64,000 bases of DNA, from contig JALNZI010000004.1 of the NCBI GenBank assembly GCA_023229385.1, positions 1-64,000 on the forward strand. Direction: 5' to 3'. Positions 58,414-63,934 of this stretch are shown here, piece by piece. The first letter of the stretch is position 1. Every line of letters begins with the position of its first letter. The DNA comes from Candidatus Omnitrophota bacterium (GTDB lineage Bacteria; Omnitrophota; Gorgyraeia; Gygaellales; Profunditerraquicolaceae). Made by a program: the position numbers and the translations under genes. Under the pieces are notes generated by a model, which did not search any database, was not told the DNA's origin, and saw only the letters and a program-made list of their open reading frames with translations.

Positions 58414-58487
58414 CGCCCGAAGCTCGGATTCGCGCCGAGGACATGCTGATCTTCAATCAGCCGCTCTACTAACTGAGCTACTTGGGC
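58414..58487 (-). tRNA. tRNA-Phe (GAA) with a bulged acceptor base
   Basis: Anticodon stem GCTGA/TCAGC, loop TTGAAGA (GAA). The 3' acceptor strand CTTCGGGC has one extra C that must bulge to pair with GCCCAAG. T-loop CGCGAAT and G73 are also unusual for Phe. Confidence 0.82.
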
Positions 58488-58491
58488 AACA

Positions 58492-58563
58492 AGCCTCTTA
58501 TCAGGATCGAACTGACATCTTCTGCTTGGAGGGCAGACACACTAACCGTTGTGTTAAAGAGGC
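58492..58563 (-). tRNA. tRNA-Gly (TCC) with C33
   Basis: Acceptor GCCTCTT/AAGAGGC, anticodon stem TCTGC/GCAGA, loop CCTCCAA (TCC), T-loop TTCGATC, U73 as expected for Gly. Position 33 is C instead of U. Confidence 0.85.
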
Positions 58564-58576
58564 ATTAAAGAATTAC

Positions 58577-58762
58577 TTACTTTTTAGGATATTCATTAGC
58601 ATAAAAACCTGAACCAATTAATTTAAAAGAACCTGATGATATTTTTTTAATTGAATTGTTTCCTGTTTTTTCATTTACCACTGAATCAGGTATATTGTGA
58701 TTTTTAAAAAATCTTTCAAATACCTCTCCAGTTTTCTCATCTTCATATTCAATTATTGGCAT
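58577..58762 (-). CDS. FmdB-like protein lacking zinc ligands, 61 aa
   Basis: MPIIEYEDEKTGEVFERFF and SGSFKLIGSGFYANEY match the start and end of small FmdB-type zinc-ribbon regulators, but the usual Cys pairs are gone. Co-transcribed with the 49-aa gene upstream. Role unknown. Confidence 0.6.
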   Translation of the reverse strand: MPIIEYEDEKTGEVFERFFKNHNIPDSVVNEKTGNNSIKKISSGSFKLIGSGFYANEYPKK

Positions 58763-58776
58763 TTATTTCTCCATTT

Positions 58777-58926
58777 TTATTCAATATATGATTTACCAAA
58801 TCCAATGTTTATAGTAAAACATAAAATTGAAATAGATATAGTTAATGCAAATGGAAAATTATTCCATCTAATACCAAATCCAATATGCTTTTCAATAAAA
58901 AAATCTAATCTATTTCCTGGTCCCAT
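58777..58926 (-). CDS. Small membrane protein, 49 aa
   Basis: GAAGGA precedes the ATG at 58926 and TTGTTATACT lies about 20 bases further up. One hydrophobic segment (FALTISISILCFTINI) flanked by Gly-rich stretches. No family recognised. Confidence 0.5.
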   Translation of the reverse strand: MGPGNRLDFFIEKHIGFGIRWNNFPFALTISISILCFTINIGFGKSYIE

Positions 58927-58965
58927 TTGTTATCCTTCTCTTAATTAAGTATAACAAATATTTAA

Positions 58966-59039
58966 TAGCGGGGGTTGGACTCGAACCAACGACCTCTGGG
59001 GTATGAACCCAGCAAGCTACCAAACTGCTCCACCCCGCA
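58966..59039 (-). tRNA. Initiator tRNA-Met (CAT)
   Basis: Loop TTCATAC between GGG/CCC pairs at 29-31/39-41, the initiator signature; body GGTGGAGCAG as in bacterial tRNA-fMet; and U1 opposite U72, an unpaired first position that marks initiators. A73. An elongator tRNA-Met(CAT) is at 62631-62706. Confidence 0.9.
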
Positions 59040-59047
59040 AATTTAGC

Positions 59048-59103
59048 TAGACTCACTTTTTATTCTTTATGCAGAAGTATAAGTTTGTTGCTGTATGAGT
59101 CTA
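59048..59103 (-). repeat. Inverted repeat between tRNA genes
   Basis: TAGACTCA and TGAGTCTA, eight bp, enclose 40 bases. No cloverleaf can be formed inside. Possibly a processing or terminator-like stem; a similar AGATACT/AGTATCT pair lies between 63656 and 63700. Confidence 0.4.
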
Positions 59104-59117
59104 AAAACATATTTAAG

Positions 59118-59137
59118 TGCGCAAAGAGGGACTTGAA
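59118..59137 (-). tRNA. Orphan 3' tRNA exon with intron-like 3' junction
   Basis: T-loop TTCAAGT, T-stem CCCTC, acceptor TTTGCGC and A73, preceded by AAGAACGG, the same bases that end both group I introns next to their 3' exons. No matching 5' exon (GCGCAAA) is found. Probably what is left of another intron-bearing tRNA beside a LAGLIDADG gene. Confidence 0.5.
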
Positions 59138-59185
59138 CCGTTCTTATACAGCTATCATATTCTCATTAATTAACATTTGATTTAA

Positions 59186-59959
59186 TTAACTTTTTGCACC
59201 TAAAAATCTAAACGCTTTATCTACTTCAGCTTTCCGATATATTAAAGTATTCCAGGCAGGTGCGCTATTCCCATAAACAGTTTTTTTATTAAATGTAAAT
59301 TTAATACCATTTAATGTTAGGCATTTTTGAAATATCATATGAATATCATATGAGTTATTAGTAAACACATAATAATGTCTATTTTTATTAGGCTCAGCCT
59401 TATAAAAACAGCCGTCTGAATGAAATAATCCTCTTGCTAAATATTTAGAATTTTCTTCAAAATATTTCATTTGCCATTCACTTAGTTTTATTAATCTAGT
59501 ATATTTTTTCCCAATTCCATGCTGAGGAAATATTACCGGCATTTTTTTAGAATTCACCGTCACTGATTCACACCCTGCACATTTTGTTACATATATTGAA
59601 TTTTCTGGTAAAATAATAGACATTTTTTCTTTTATTTCTGCAATAATATCAACATATTTAGTCGTTGCTGATATGCGAAGTGCATATGATCTTCCATTAC
59701 GAGAAATATATCCATCACCTAAATATTGTCCTAATAAATAATAATATGCTTTTCTAAAATCATTACAATCCTCAAATTTAGAAAAGAAATAAGATAATTC
59801 AAATTCTTCACAGCGCAATTTCGGAACATATCTTTTTTGCTCACTAAACCATTCTCTAAGAGTTGATCGACTAACCCCTAACTGTCTTGAAATTCGACTC
59901 CAGTTTAATCCAGATTCTTTTAATTTCTTAGCTTCGTTTACTATTTCATTTGCGTACAT
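59186..59959 (-). CDS. LAGLIDADG homing endonuclease with N-terminal HTH, 257 aa
   Basis: Two LAGLIDADG-type helices: YLLGQYLGDGYIS (~68-80) and YLARGLFHSDGCFY (~170-183), so a single-chain enzyme. The first 45 residues form a helix-turn-helix (WSRISRQLGVSRSTLREW). Such enzymes are often carried by group I introns; here it lies just upstream of an orphan 3' tRNA exon with an intron-like junction, but there is no room for a full intron core. TATAAA lies eight bases before the ATG. Confidence 0.88.
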   Translation of the reverse strand: MYANEIVNEAKKLKESGLNWSRISRQLGVSRSTLREWFSEQKRYVPKLRCEEFELSYFFSKFEDCNDFRKAYYYLLGQYLGDGYISRNGRSYALRISATTKYVDIIAEIKEKMSIILPENSIYVTKCAGCESVTVNSKKMPVIFPQHGIGKKYTRLIKLSEWQMKYFEENSKYLARGLFHSDGCFYKAEPNKNRHYYVFTNNSYDIHMIFQKCLTLNGIKFTFNKKTVYGNSAPAWNTLIYRKAEVDKAFRFLGAKS

Positions 59960-60012
59960 ATGACTTATTTATATAAGTCATTATTGTATACCAATTTCCC
60001 ACCATTATCTAG

Positions 60013-60088
60013 TAGCCATGCTCGGATTTGAACCGAGACTGTACAGATCCTAAATCTGTTGCCTCCTACCAAATTGGGCTACATAGCC
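60013..60088 (-). tRNA. tRNA-Leu (TAG) with a short variable loop
   Basis: Acceptor GGCTATG/CATGGCT, anticodon stem ACAGA/TCTGT, loop TTTAGGA (TAG), variable region only five bases, T-arm CTCGG/CCGAG with TTCAAAT, A73. Bacterial Leu tRNAs normally have a long variable arm; this one is class I. Confidence 0.88.
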
Positions 60089-60094
60089 ATTAAG

Positions 60095-60168
60095 TGCATC
60101 ATGAGGGCTTTGAACCCCCAACCCCCTCGGTAGAAACGAGGTACTCTATCCAATTGAGCTAATGATGC
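60095..60168 (-). tRNA. tRNA-Arg (TCT), second copy
   Basis: Acceptor GCATCAT/ATGATGC, anticodon stem CCTCG/CGAGG, loop TTTCTAC (TCT), T-loop TTCAAAG, A73. Differs from the copy at 958-1031 outside the anticodon loop. Confidence 0.92.
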
Positions 60169-60174
60169 ATTAAG

Positions 60175-60248
60175 CAGGAAACGTAGGAGTTGAACCTATA
60201 TCATTCAGATTTGGAGTCTGAGACTCTATCCAATTGAGCTAATTTCCT
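60175..60248 (-). tRNA. tRNA-Trp (CCA)
   Basis: Acceptor AGGAAAT/GTTTCCT, anticodon stem TCAGA/TCTGA, loop CTCCAAA (CCA), G73 as expected for Trp; one mismatch in the T-stem. Confidence 0.9.
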
Positions 60249-60260
60249 ATTATATTATAG

Positions 60261-60334
60261 CGGACCAAATCGGGTATGATCCGACAACCTATACCTCGAC
60301 AGGGTATTGCTCTATCCATTTGAGCTATTGATCC
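60261..60334 (-). tRNA. tRNA-Asp (GTC)
   Basis: Acceptor GGATCAA/TTGGTCC, anticodon stem ATACC/GGTAT, loop CTGTCGA (GTC), G73. The T-loop is ATCATAC, lacking the usual T54 T55. Confidence 0.88.
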
Positions 60335-60452
60335 AATATAGTGCTTTAAATCATTCCAAATATGGATACACCACCCATCTGACGTTACGATTTACTTCAT
60401 TTCCTAAGTCAGCTAAGATAGAAGTCAAAAAATCTATTTCTAGATTTTTAAG
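60335..60452 (-). other. Unexplained spacer between tRNA-Asp and tRNA-Tyr
   Basis: 118 bases without a cloverleaf. One hairpin (ATGG/CCAT) and TCTAGAAATAGA occur. Possibly a decayed tRNA; I cannot assign it. Confidence 0.35.
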
Positions 60453-60537
60453 TGGGTCAGATAGGATTTGAACCTATGAAGGCTATTAAGCCAATGGATT
60501 TACAGTCCATCTCCTTTAACCACTCGGACACCGACCC
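60453..60537 (-). tRNA. tRNA-Tyr (GTA)
   Basis: Acceptor GGGTCGG/CTGACCC, anticodon stem ATGGA/TCCAT, loop CTGTAAA (GTA), class II variable arm (GGCTTAATAGCC), T-loop TTCAAAT, A73. Confidence 0.93.
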
Positions 60538-60548
60538 ATTCTCAAAAG

Positions 60549-61022
60549 TGGGGATAAATGGATATGGGCCACTATCTTTAAGGCGAAATCCATAGTGTCT
60601 TACTTAGACGATATCCCGTTCTAATGAAAGTATGCAAAACTAAGCAAGCCTAATTTTACTCTTTCAATTTCTTGCTTCAACGACTAGCACTGTTTGGCTT
60701 TCGCCAAACTGCAACCTCCAGTCTCCACAAGCGTCAGGCTCCGCCTAGACGAAACCTGATTCCGGGGGAACTCCCCGTATCCTGCATTGTTTTTCAAATG
60801 CTATGTTACATCTCTGTAACGAGTTCGCCCTTTCGGGCAGATGCTAGTCCGAAAACTAGACTTTTTAGATGTTGAATCGTCAAACAAATTAATGTTTAAT
60901 TTGGTGGTCTTGCGACCACCTCTTCATCTAATATTAAGTATAACAAATCTTTTCCAAAACTTATATGCTTTTACTTAAATTTGATTAGCTTTGCGTAGAT
61001 TTATTGGAGCAGCTACTAACCC
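60549..61022 (-). tRNA. tRNA-Glu-like gene interrupted in the acceptor stem by a group I intron
   Basis: 5' exon is only GGGT (61019-61022); 3' exon 60549-60615. After removal of the intron, GGG(U)GATA pairs with TATCCCC. The body has ATCGTCTAAG as in Glu tRNAs, a D-loop of five bases lacking GG, a weak anticodon arm around ATTTCGC (anticodon TTC if right), and T-arm AGTGG/CCATT with loop CCCATAT. A normal tRNA-Glu(TTC) exists at 62542, so this one may be decayed. Confidence 0.5.
60616..61018 (-). mobile_element. Group I intron (copy 2), no ORF
   Basis: Nearly identical to 54095-54518 across the core (same P3-P8 elements, same GCAA-capped GGTGGTC hairpin, same GAAA-capped P8), but lacking ~20 bases near the 5' part. 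The flanking exons differ, so the intron moved rather than being duplicated with its tRNA. The 5' flank lies just behind the stop of the gene at 61029. Confidence 0.8.
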
Positions 61023-61028
61023 AATATC

Positions 61029-61544
61029 TCAAAAACACTCAGAAACTAATTTCCATTTTATTACTCGTTCAGCATGTGTAAACGTGCTAGAATTTCCATA
61101 TGATCTCCAATTAGTTCCATCATGAAAAACAACTTCATTATGATTACTAATGTCCAAATCACTTAACATTTCAATTTCAGCTAAAACTGGCTCAAATGGA
61201 ACTGGTAAATTTTCATCGCGTACACTAATTAATAGAGCTATATGTTGAGTTTGACGACTAGTTATTGCAATTTTTAGGCAAGTAAGTATGTCAAAATTTT
61301 CAGGTAAAATAATATTTAACTTATTTATTTCATATATTGCATAATCAGCAAGCGGTTCAGCTATTTCACTCATAGGTATGCTTAATTCACCAATACAATC
61401 TAAAGTAAATCTACCAAATGAATATTTCAATTTAAATTCAGCATTTGAATCTGCTGTTTCTAATTTGAAACATAAATATGGGGCTTCAAACTTAGTTGAA
61501 GATTTGTCGATAATTACACTGAAAAGGGCCGGTATTTGTTGCAT
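61029..61544 (-). CDS. Unknown protein, 171 aa
   Basis: ATG six bases after TATATT and no Shine-Dalgarno. Two-part beta-rich protein (YLCFKLETADSNAEFKLKYSFG; VVFHDGTNWRSYGN near the end resembles short carbohydrate-binding or tail-fibre-like loops). No family recognised. TGA stop. It lies between the tmRNA and group I intron 2. Confidence 0.6.
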   Translation of the reverse strand: MQQIPALFSVIIDKSSTKFEAPYLCFKLETADSNAEFKLKYSFGRFTLDCIGELSIPMSEIAEPLADYAIYEINKLNIILPENFDILTCLKIAITSRQTQHIALLISVRDENLPVPFEPVLAEIEMLSDLDISNHNEVVFHDGTNWRSYGNSSTFTHAERVIKWKLVSECF

Positions 61545-61550
61545 ACTTTA

Positions 61551-61556
61551 AATATA
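61551..61556 (-). promoter_or_regulatory. -10 box six bases before ATG (TATATT)
   Basis: TTTTTTGTTATATT, six bases, ATG at 61544; only 13 bases from the 3' end of the tmRNA. Confidence 0.6.
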
Positions 61557-61569
61557 ACAAAAAATTAAA

Positions 61570-61918
61570 TGGAAATGTCGGGAGTCGAACCCGAGTCTAG
61601 CATACCTCAAATTTAAGAATATACATTCATATTTCTAGTTTAATTTCATAAGTTAGCTAACCCAGAACGTAAAACCAACTTATTAACCTGATTAATCTCA
61701 ATTGTAATATCAGATATTTTACAATCTATTCACTATATTGATATTTTTAAGCTATTGTGAAACTTCACTTAAAAATACTTACTTACTATTTCTAGCAAGC
61801 AAGAGCGTAAGAATATTCTTCTTCGACTTTTATGTTTTTTATCAGTTTTAACGAGTCCACTGAATTCCTCGGAATGTATCCTAAACTCTAATTACACTAT
61901 CGAAACCTTTGCATCCCC
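61570..61918 (-). ncRNA. ssrA: tmRNA
   Basis: 349 bases. The 5' end GGGGATG pairs with the 3' end CATTTCC; the T-arm CTCGGGTTCGACTCCCGA and 5' GGTTTCGATAG match tmRNA tRNA-like domains. CCGAGG/CTCG, as in bacterial tmRNA PK1, precedes the tag. By alignment with E. coli (AGTC before the resume codon) the tag frame at 61792-61824 reads EEEYSYALAC then TAG. No CCA is encoded. It would rescue stalled ribosomes with host SmpB and tag peptides for proteolysis. The final Cys replaces the usual Ala. Confidence 0.9.
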
Positions 61919-61937
61919 AAAATTAAAAATTTCAATA

Positions 61938-62009
61938 TAGCGGAACTCGGAGTCGAACCGAGCTTGATAGGTCGAGAACCTATGATACTAACCGATGTAT
62001 TATACCGCC
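61938..62009 (-). tRNA. tRNA-Glu (CTC)
   Basis: D-arm ATAC/GTAT, anticodon stem ATAGG/CCTAT, loop TTCTCGA (CTC), T-arm CTCGG/CCGAG with TTCGACT, A73; acceptor GGCGGTA/TTCCGCT with one U-U mismatch. Confidence 0.85.
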
Positions 62010-62020
62010 AATATTTAAGA

Positions 62021-62091
62021 TGCATGCTATGGGACTTGAACCACATTATTCGTTCTTATCACGAAGTTTTAGCCAGTTAAACTAAGCACGC
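62021..62091 (-). tRNA. tRNA with unusual anticodon loop (TAA by position)
   Basis: Acceptor GCGTGCT/AGCATGC and D-arm GTTT/AAAC are sound. Anticodon stem TTCGT/ACGAA encloses loop GATAAGA; positions 34-36 read TAA (Leu), but position 33 is A. Reading GAT (Ile) needs a poorer stem. The T-stem has one bulged base. Identity uncertain. Confidence 0.65.
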
Positions 62092-62103
62092 AATATTAAA
62101 AAG

Positions 62104-62174
62104 TGGGGAATGATGGAATTGAACCACCTACCTCTGGCTCCATAGCCAGCGCTCTAACAATGAGCTAATTCCCC
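62104..62174 (-). tRNA. tRNA with a six-base anticodon loop
   Basis: Acceptor GGGGAAT/ATTCCCC, T-arm GGTGG/CCATC with TTCAATT, A73. Anticodon stem CTGGC/GCCAG closes on only TATGGA. The anticodon could be TGG (Pro) or ATG; a normal tRNA-Pro(TGG) is at 62786. Confidence 0.65.
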
Positions 62175-62186
62175 CAAAATCTTGCA

Positions 62187-62294
62187 ACGATACCTCACCT
62201 ATTCATTACTGAATCAAAAGAATCTGGAGGAGGTGAGAATTCTTTCGTCTGGAAGCCAGCCCCATGCTAATATCCCAGCATTCTATAGTATCGC
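62187..62294 (-). ncRNA. Multibranched structured RNA
   Basis: GCGATAC pairs with GTATCGT over 108 bases. Inside are ATGCT/AGCAT, CTGG/CCAG and CTCACCT/AGGTGAG, the last enclosing ATTCA/TGAAT. Two more hairpins follow (62295-62311 and 62312-62326). The layout imitates a cloverleaf but lacks an anticodon loop and a T-arm. Unidentified RNA, or a very decayed tRNA. Confidence 0.45.
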
Positions 62295-62347
62295 CTTCGG
62301 CTCTTGAAGGTGAATGTTTCACATTCTTAGTTGCAATTATCTAAAAG

Positions 62348-62431
62348 CGGAAGAAAAGGGACTTGAACCCCCAGGGCCGTGAGGCCACGGTTTTCAGGAC
62401 CGTACCGCTACCAATTACGGGTTACTCTTCC
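62348..62431 (-). tRNA. tRNA-Ser (TGA) with C33
   Basis: Acceptor GGAAGAG/TTCTTCC, anticodon stem ACGGT/ACCGT, loop CCTGAAA (TGA), class II variable arm (GGCC/GGCC), T-loop TTCAAGT, G73. Position 33 is C. Confidence 0.88.
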
Positions 62432-62444
62432 AATATCTCAAAAG

Positions 62445-62516
62445 TGGGAATAAGTGGGTATGGACCACTATTTCAAAGCTGATGCGCAATGGGTCTTCCA
62501 CCTCCACCATTAGCGC
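62445..62516 (-). ncRNA. Promoter-driven tRNA-like RNA
   Basis: TATAAT at 62523-62528 predicts a start near 62516. The RNA has a hairpin GCGCTAATGG/CCATTGCGC, a T-like arm AGTGG/CCACT with loop TCCATAC, and a 3' tail TATTCCCA with no 5' partner. It shares its 3' part with the tRNA-Glu-like gene at 60549. Possibly a decayed tRNA-Gln or Leu. Confidence 0.4.
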
Positions 62517-62541
62517 AATCTAATTATAACAAAAATTTAAG

Positions 62542-62615
62542 TAGCCGTTCCGGGAGTCGAACCCGGCATTTTGCCGTGAAGGGGCAACGAAATAACCAGC
62601 ATTTTCTAAACGGCC
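62542..62615 (-). tRNA. tRNA-Glu (TTC) with C33
   Basis: Acceptor GGCCGTT/AACGGCT, anticodon stem TTGCC/GGCAA, loop CCTTCAC (TTC), T-loop TTCGACT, A73. Position 33 is C where Glu tRNAs have U (CTTTCAC). Confidence 0.88.
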
Positions 62616-62630
62616 AATATTATTGACTAG

Positions 62631-62706
62631 TAGCGGCAAAAGGACTTGAACCTTTAAAACCTCATCCGTATGAAGGATGCGCTCTACCAAATTGAGCTAT
62701 ACCGCC
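62631..62706 (-). tRNA. Elongator tRNA-Met (CAT)
   Basis: Acceptor GGCGGTA/TGCCGCT, anticodon stem CATCC/GGATG, loop TTCATAC (CAT), T-loop TTCAAGT, A73. Could instead be the tRNA-Ile that needs lysidine at C34; sequence alone does not decide. Confidence 0.88.
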
Positions 62707-62785
62707 AATATTGCAACATTCTTAATCGAATGGAAGGCGATAGCTCGGACCTCCTTCTAAAGTTTTTAAAGCTCTAATGCAAAAG
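62707..62785 (-). other. Spacer with tRNA-like hairpins
   Basis: 79 bases between tRNA-Met and tRNA-Pro. GAAGG/CCTTC hairpin enclosing GTCCGAGC; no cloverleaf. Unassigned. Confidence 0.35.
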
Positions 62786-62859
62786 TCTCTAACCTCGGAT
62801 TTGAACCGAGAATCTCTACGTCCCAAACGTAGCGGAGTAACCAGTTTTCCTAGTCAGAG
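62786..62859 (-). tRNA. tRNA-Pro (TGG)
   Basis: Acceptor CTCTGAC/GTTAGAG, anticodon stem CTACG/CGTAG, loop TTTGGGA (TGG), T-arm CTCGG/CCGAG, A73. Its 5' half overlaps the last 44 bases of the HNH gene that ends at 62816. Confidence 0.93.
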
Positions 62860-63502
62860 ATATTATTTTTTCTTTTTTCCCAAAAGAGGTAATTTGTTGG
62901 CTATGACAATTTGGGCATAGCCATCTAAGATTTTCTAACCTATGATCATTTCTTATTCCATTTATGTGGTCTAATTGCAATGATATTTCTATTCCATTGT
63001 ATTTATCAACAATGCCACACCCTGAGCATTTATATTCTATTAAATTTTCTGCAAGTATTCTTCTTCGTATTTGAACTCGGCTTATCTTTGAATTTGCAGT
63101 AAATAATTCATCATTTGAATTAACCCCAATTAATCTTTTCAAATGCCTATTATTATTCATAGTAGATAAATCAATGTTTAATTCAAAAATTCTATTTCGT
63201 AAAATATTCAAATAATAAGACTTATTATAATCAATATTAAACTTCATTAATATGTTAGTAATACTAGTAGATGAATCTGCCAAAATTTGCAACTTATCTT
63301 TAGTAAGATTTCTTAATTGCTCGCTTATTCTTGCTTTCTTCCATTCACTTGATGATCCAGGGGCTTCACTTCTCCCACTATTCCAATTTTTAATAGTACT
63401 CCAAGGAATACCCGTTAAATGACTAACTTGTTTCATATTATTACTCTTCAGTAAATTCATAACAGTGTTATATTCATCAAATGTTCTTTTTATTCTACTC
63501 AT
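62816..63502 (-). CDS. HNH homing endonuclease, 228 aa, running into tRNA-Pro
   Basis: N-terminal helix-turn-helix (MKQVSHLTGIPWSTIKNW), then CSGCGIVDKYNG, LQLDHINGIRNDHRLEN and LRWLCPNCHSQQ, the zinc-braced HNH site. The last ~14 residues (SLTRKTGYSATFGT) are encoded by the 5' half of tRNA-Pro, so the stop codon lies inside the tRNA. TATAAT lies seven bases before the ATG. Confidence 0.9.
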   Translation of the reverse strand: MSRIKRTFDEYNTVMNLLKSNNMKQVSHLTGIPWSTIKNWNSGRSEAPGSSSEWKKARISEQLRNLTKDKLQILADSSTSITNILMKFNIDYNKSYYLNILRNRIFELNIDLSTMNNNRHLKRLIGVNSNDELFTANSKISRVQIRRRILAENLIEYKCSGCGIVDKYNGIEISLQLDHINGIRNDHRLENLRWLCPNCHSQQITSFGKKEKIISLTRKTGYSATFGT

Positions 63503-63580
63503 GCTATTAATTATAGCAAACTTTTTGACTAATATACTATTAAAATATAAATTATCTACCTCTAATTTAACAATATTAAT

Positions 63581-63651
63581 TGCCTCATATAGGATTCGGA
63601 CCTATATCCTCACCTTTGATGGGTGCGCTTTGCCAATTTAGCTTATGAGAC
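63581..63651 (-). tRNA. tRNA with anticodon TCA (would read UGA)
   Basis: Acceptor GTCTCAT/ATGAGGC, D-arm GCT/AGC with TTGG, anticodon stem CACC/GGTG, loop CATCAAA, so positions 34-36 are TCA; T-arm ATAGG/CCTAT with TCCGAAT; A73. Position 33 is A. By anticodon it is an opal suppressor or Sec/Trp-type tRNA, but the class I body does not look like tRNA-Sec and phage genes here use TGA as stop. Confidence 0.6.
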
Positions 63652-63689
63652 AGATACTATTTTGATTATTCCAAATTTCAAATTTAGTA

Positions 63690-63715
63690 TCTCTTAAGGA
63701 TATTTGGAACTATCC
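63690..63715. repeat. Hairpin between tRNA genes
   Basis: TTAAGGATA and TATCCTTAA with an eight-base loop, just right of the TCA tRNA. May help processing of the tRNA transcript. Confidence 0.4.
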
Positions 63716-63722
63716 TTAATAG

Positions 63723-63795
63723 CTGGGGATGCAGGGATCGAACCTGCGACGAGGTGATTAACAGTCACCCGCTCTACCAACTGAGCTAATCCCCA
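63723..63795 (-). tRNA. tRNA-Asn (GTT)
   Basis: Acceptor TGGGGAT/ATCCCCA, anticodon stem GGTGA/TCACC, loop CTGTTAA (GTT), T-loop TTCGATC, G73. Confidence 0.93.
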
Positions 63796-63807
63796 ATTAT
63801 CTTAATC

Positions 63808-63836
63808 ATATTGATTTTTCATCGTAAAATCAATAT
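63808..63836. repeat. Inverted repeat between tRNA-Asn and tRNA-Ala
   Basis: ATATTGATTTT and AAAATCAATAT, 11 bp, with a seven-base loop. AT-rich stem; terminator or processing signal. Confidence 0.4.
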
Positions 63837-63854
63837 AATTATTTTTTAATGAAG

Positions 63855-63927
63855 TGGAAACGGAGAGAATCGAACTCTTCACACCGATCTTGCAAAGATC
63901 AGTCGCCACCTTGGAACATGCGCACCC
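63855..63927 (-). tRNA. tRNA-Ala (TGC)
   Basis: Anticodon stem TGATC/GATCG, loop TTTGCAA (TGC), A73, and a G3-U70 pair in the acceptor, the Ala identity element. The acceptor has one further U-U mismatch and the D-arm is irregular. Confidence 0.82.
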
Positions 63928-63934
63928 ATTAAAA

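Noticed and set aside
59048..59103. tRNA gene
   Set aside because: Only an eight-bp stem around 40 bases; no D-, anticodon- or T-arm can be formed.
63581..63651. Stop-codon recoding (TGA as amino acid) across the genome
   Set aside because: Many genes here stop at TGA, often in ATGA overlaps with the next start (for example 2994, 4924, 20478), so TGA is a working stop.
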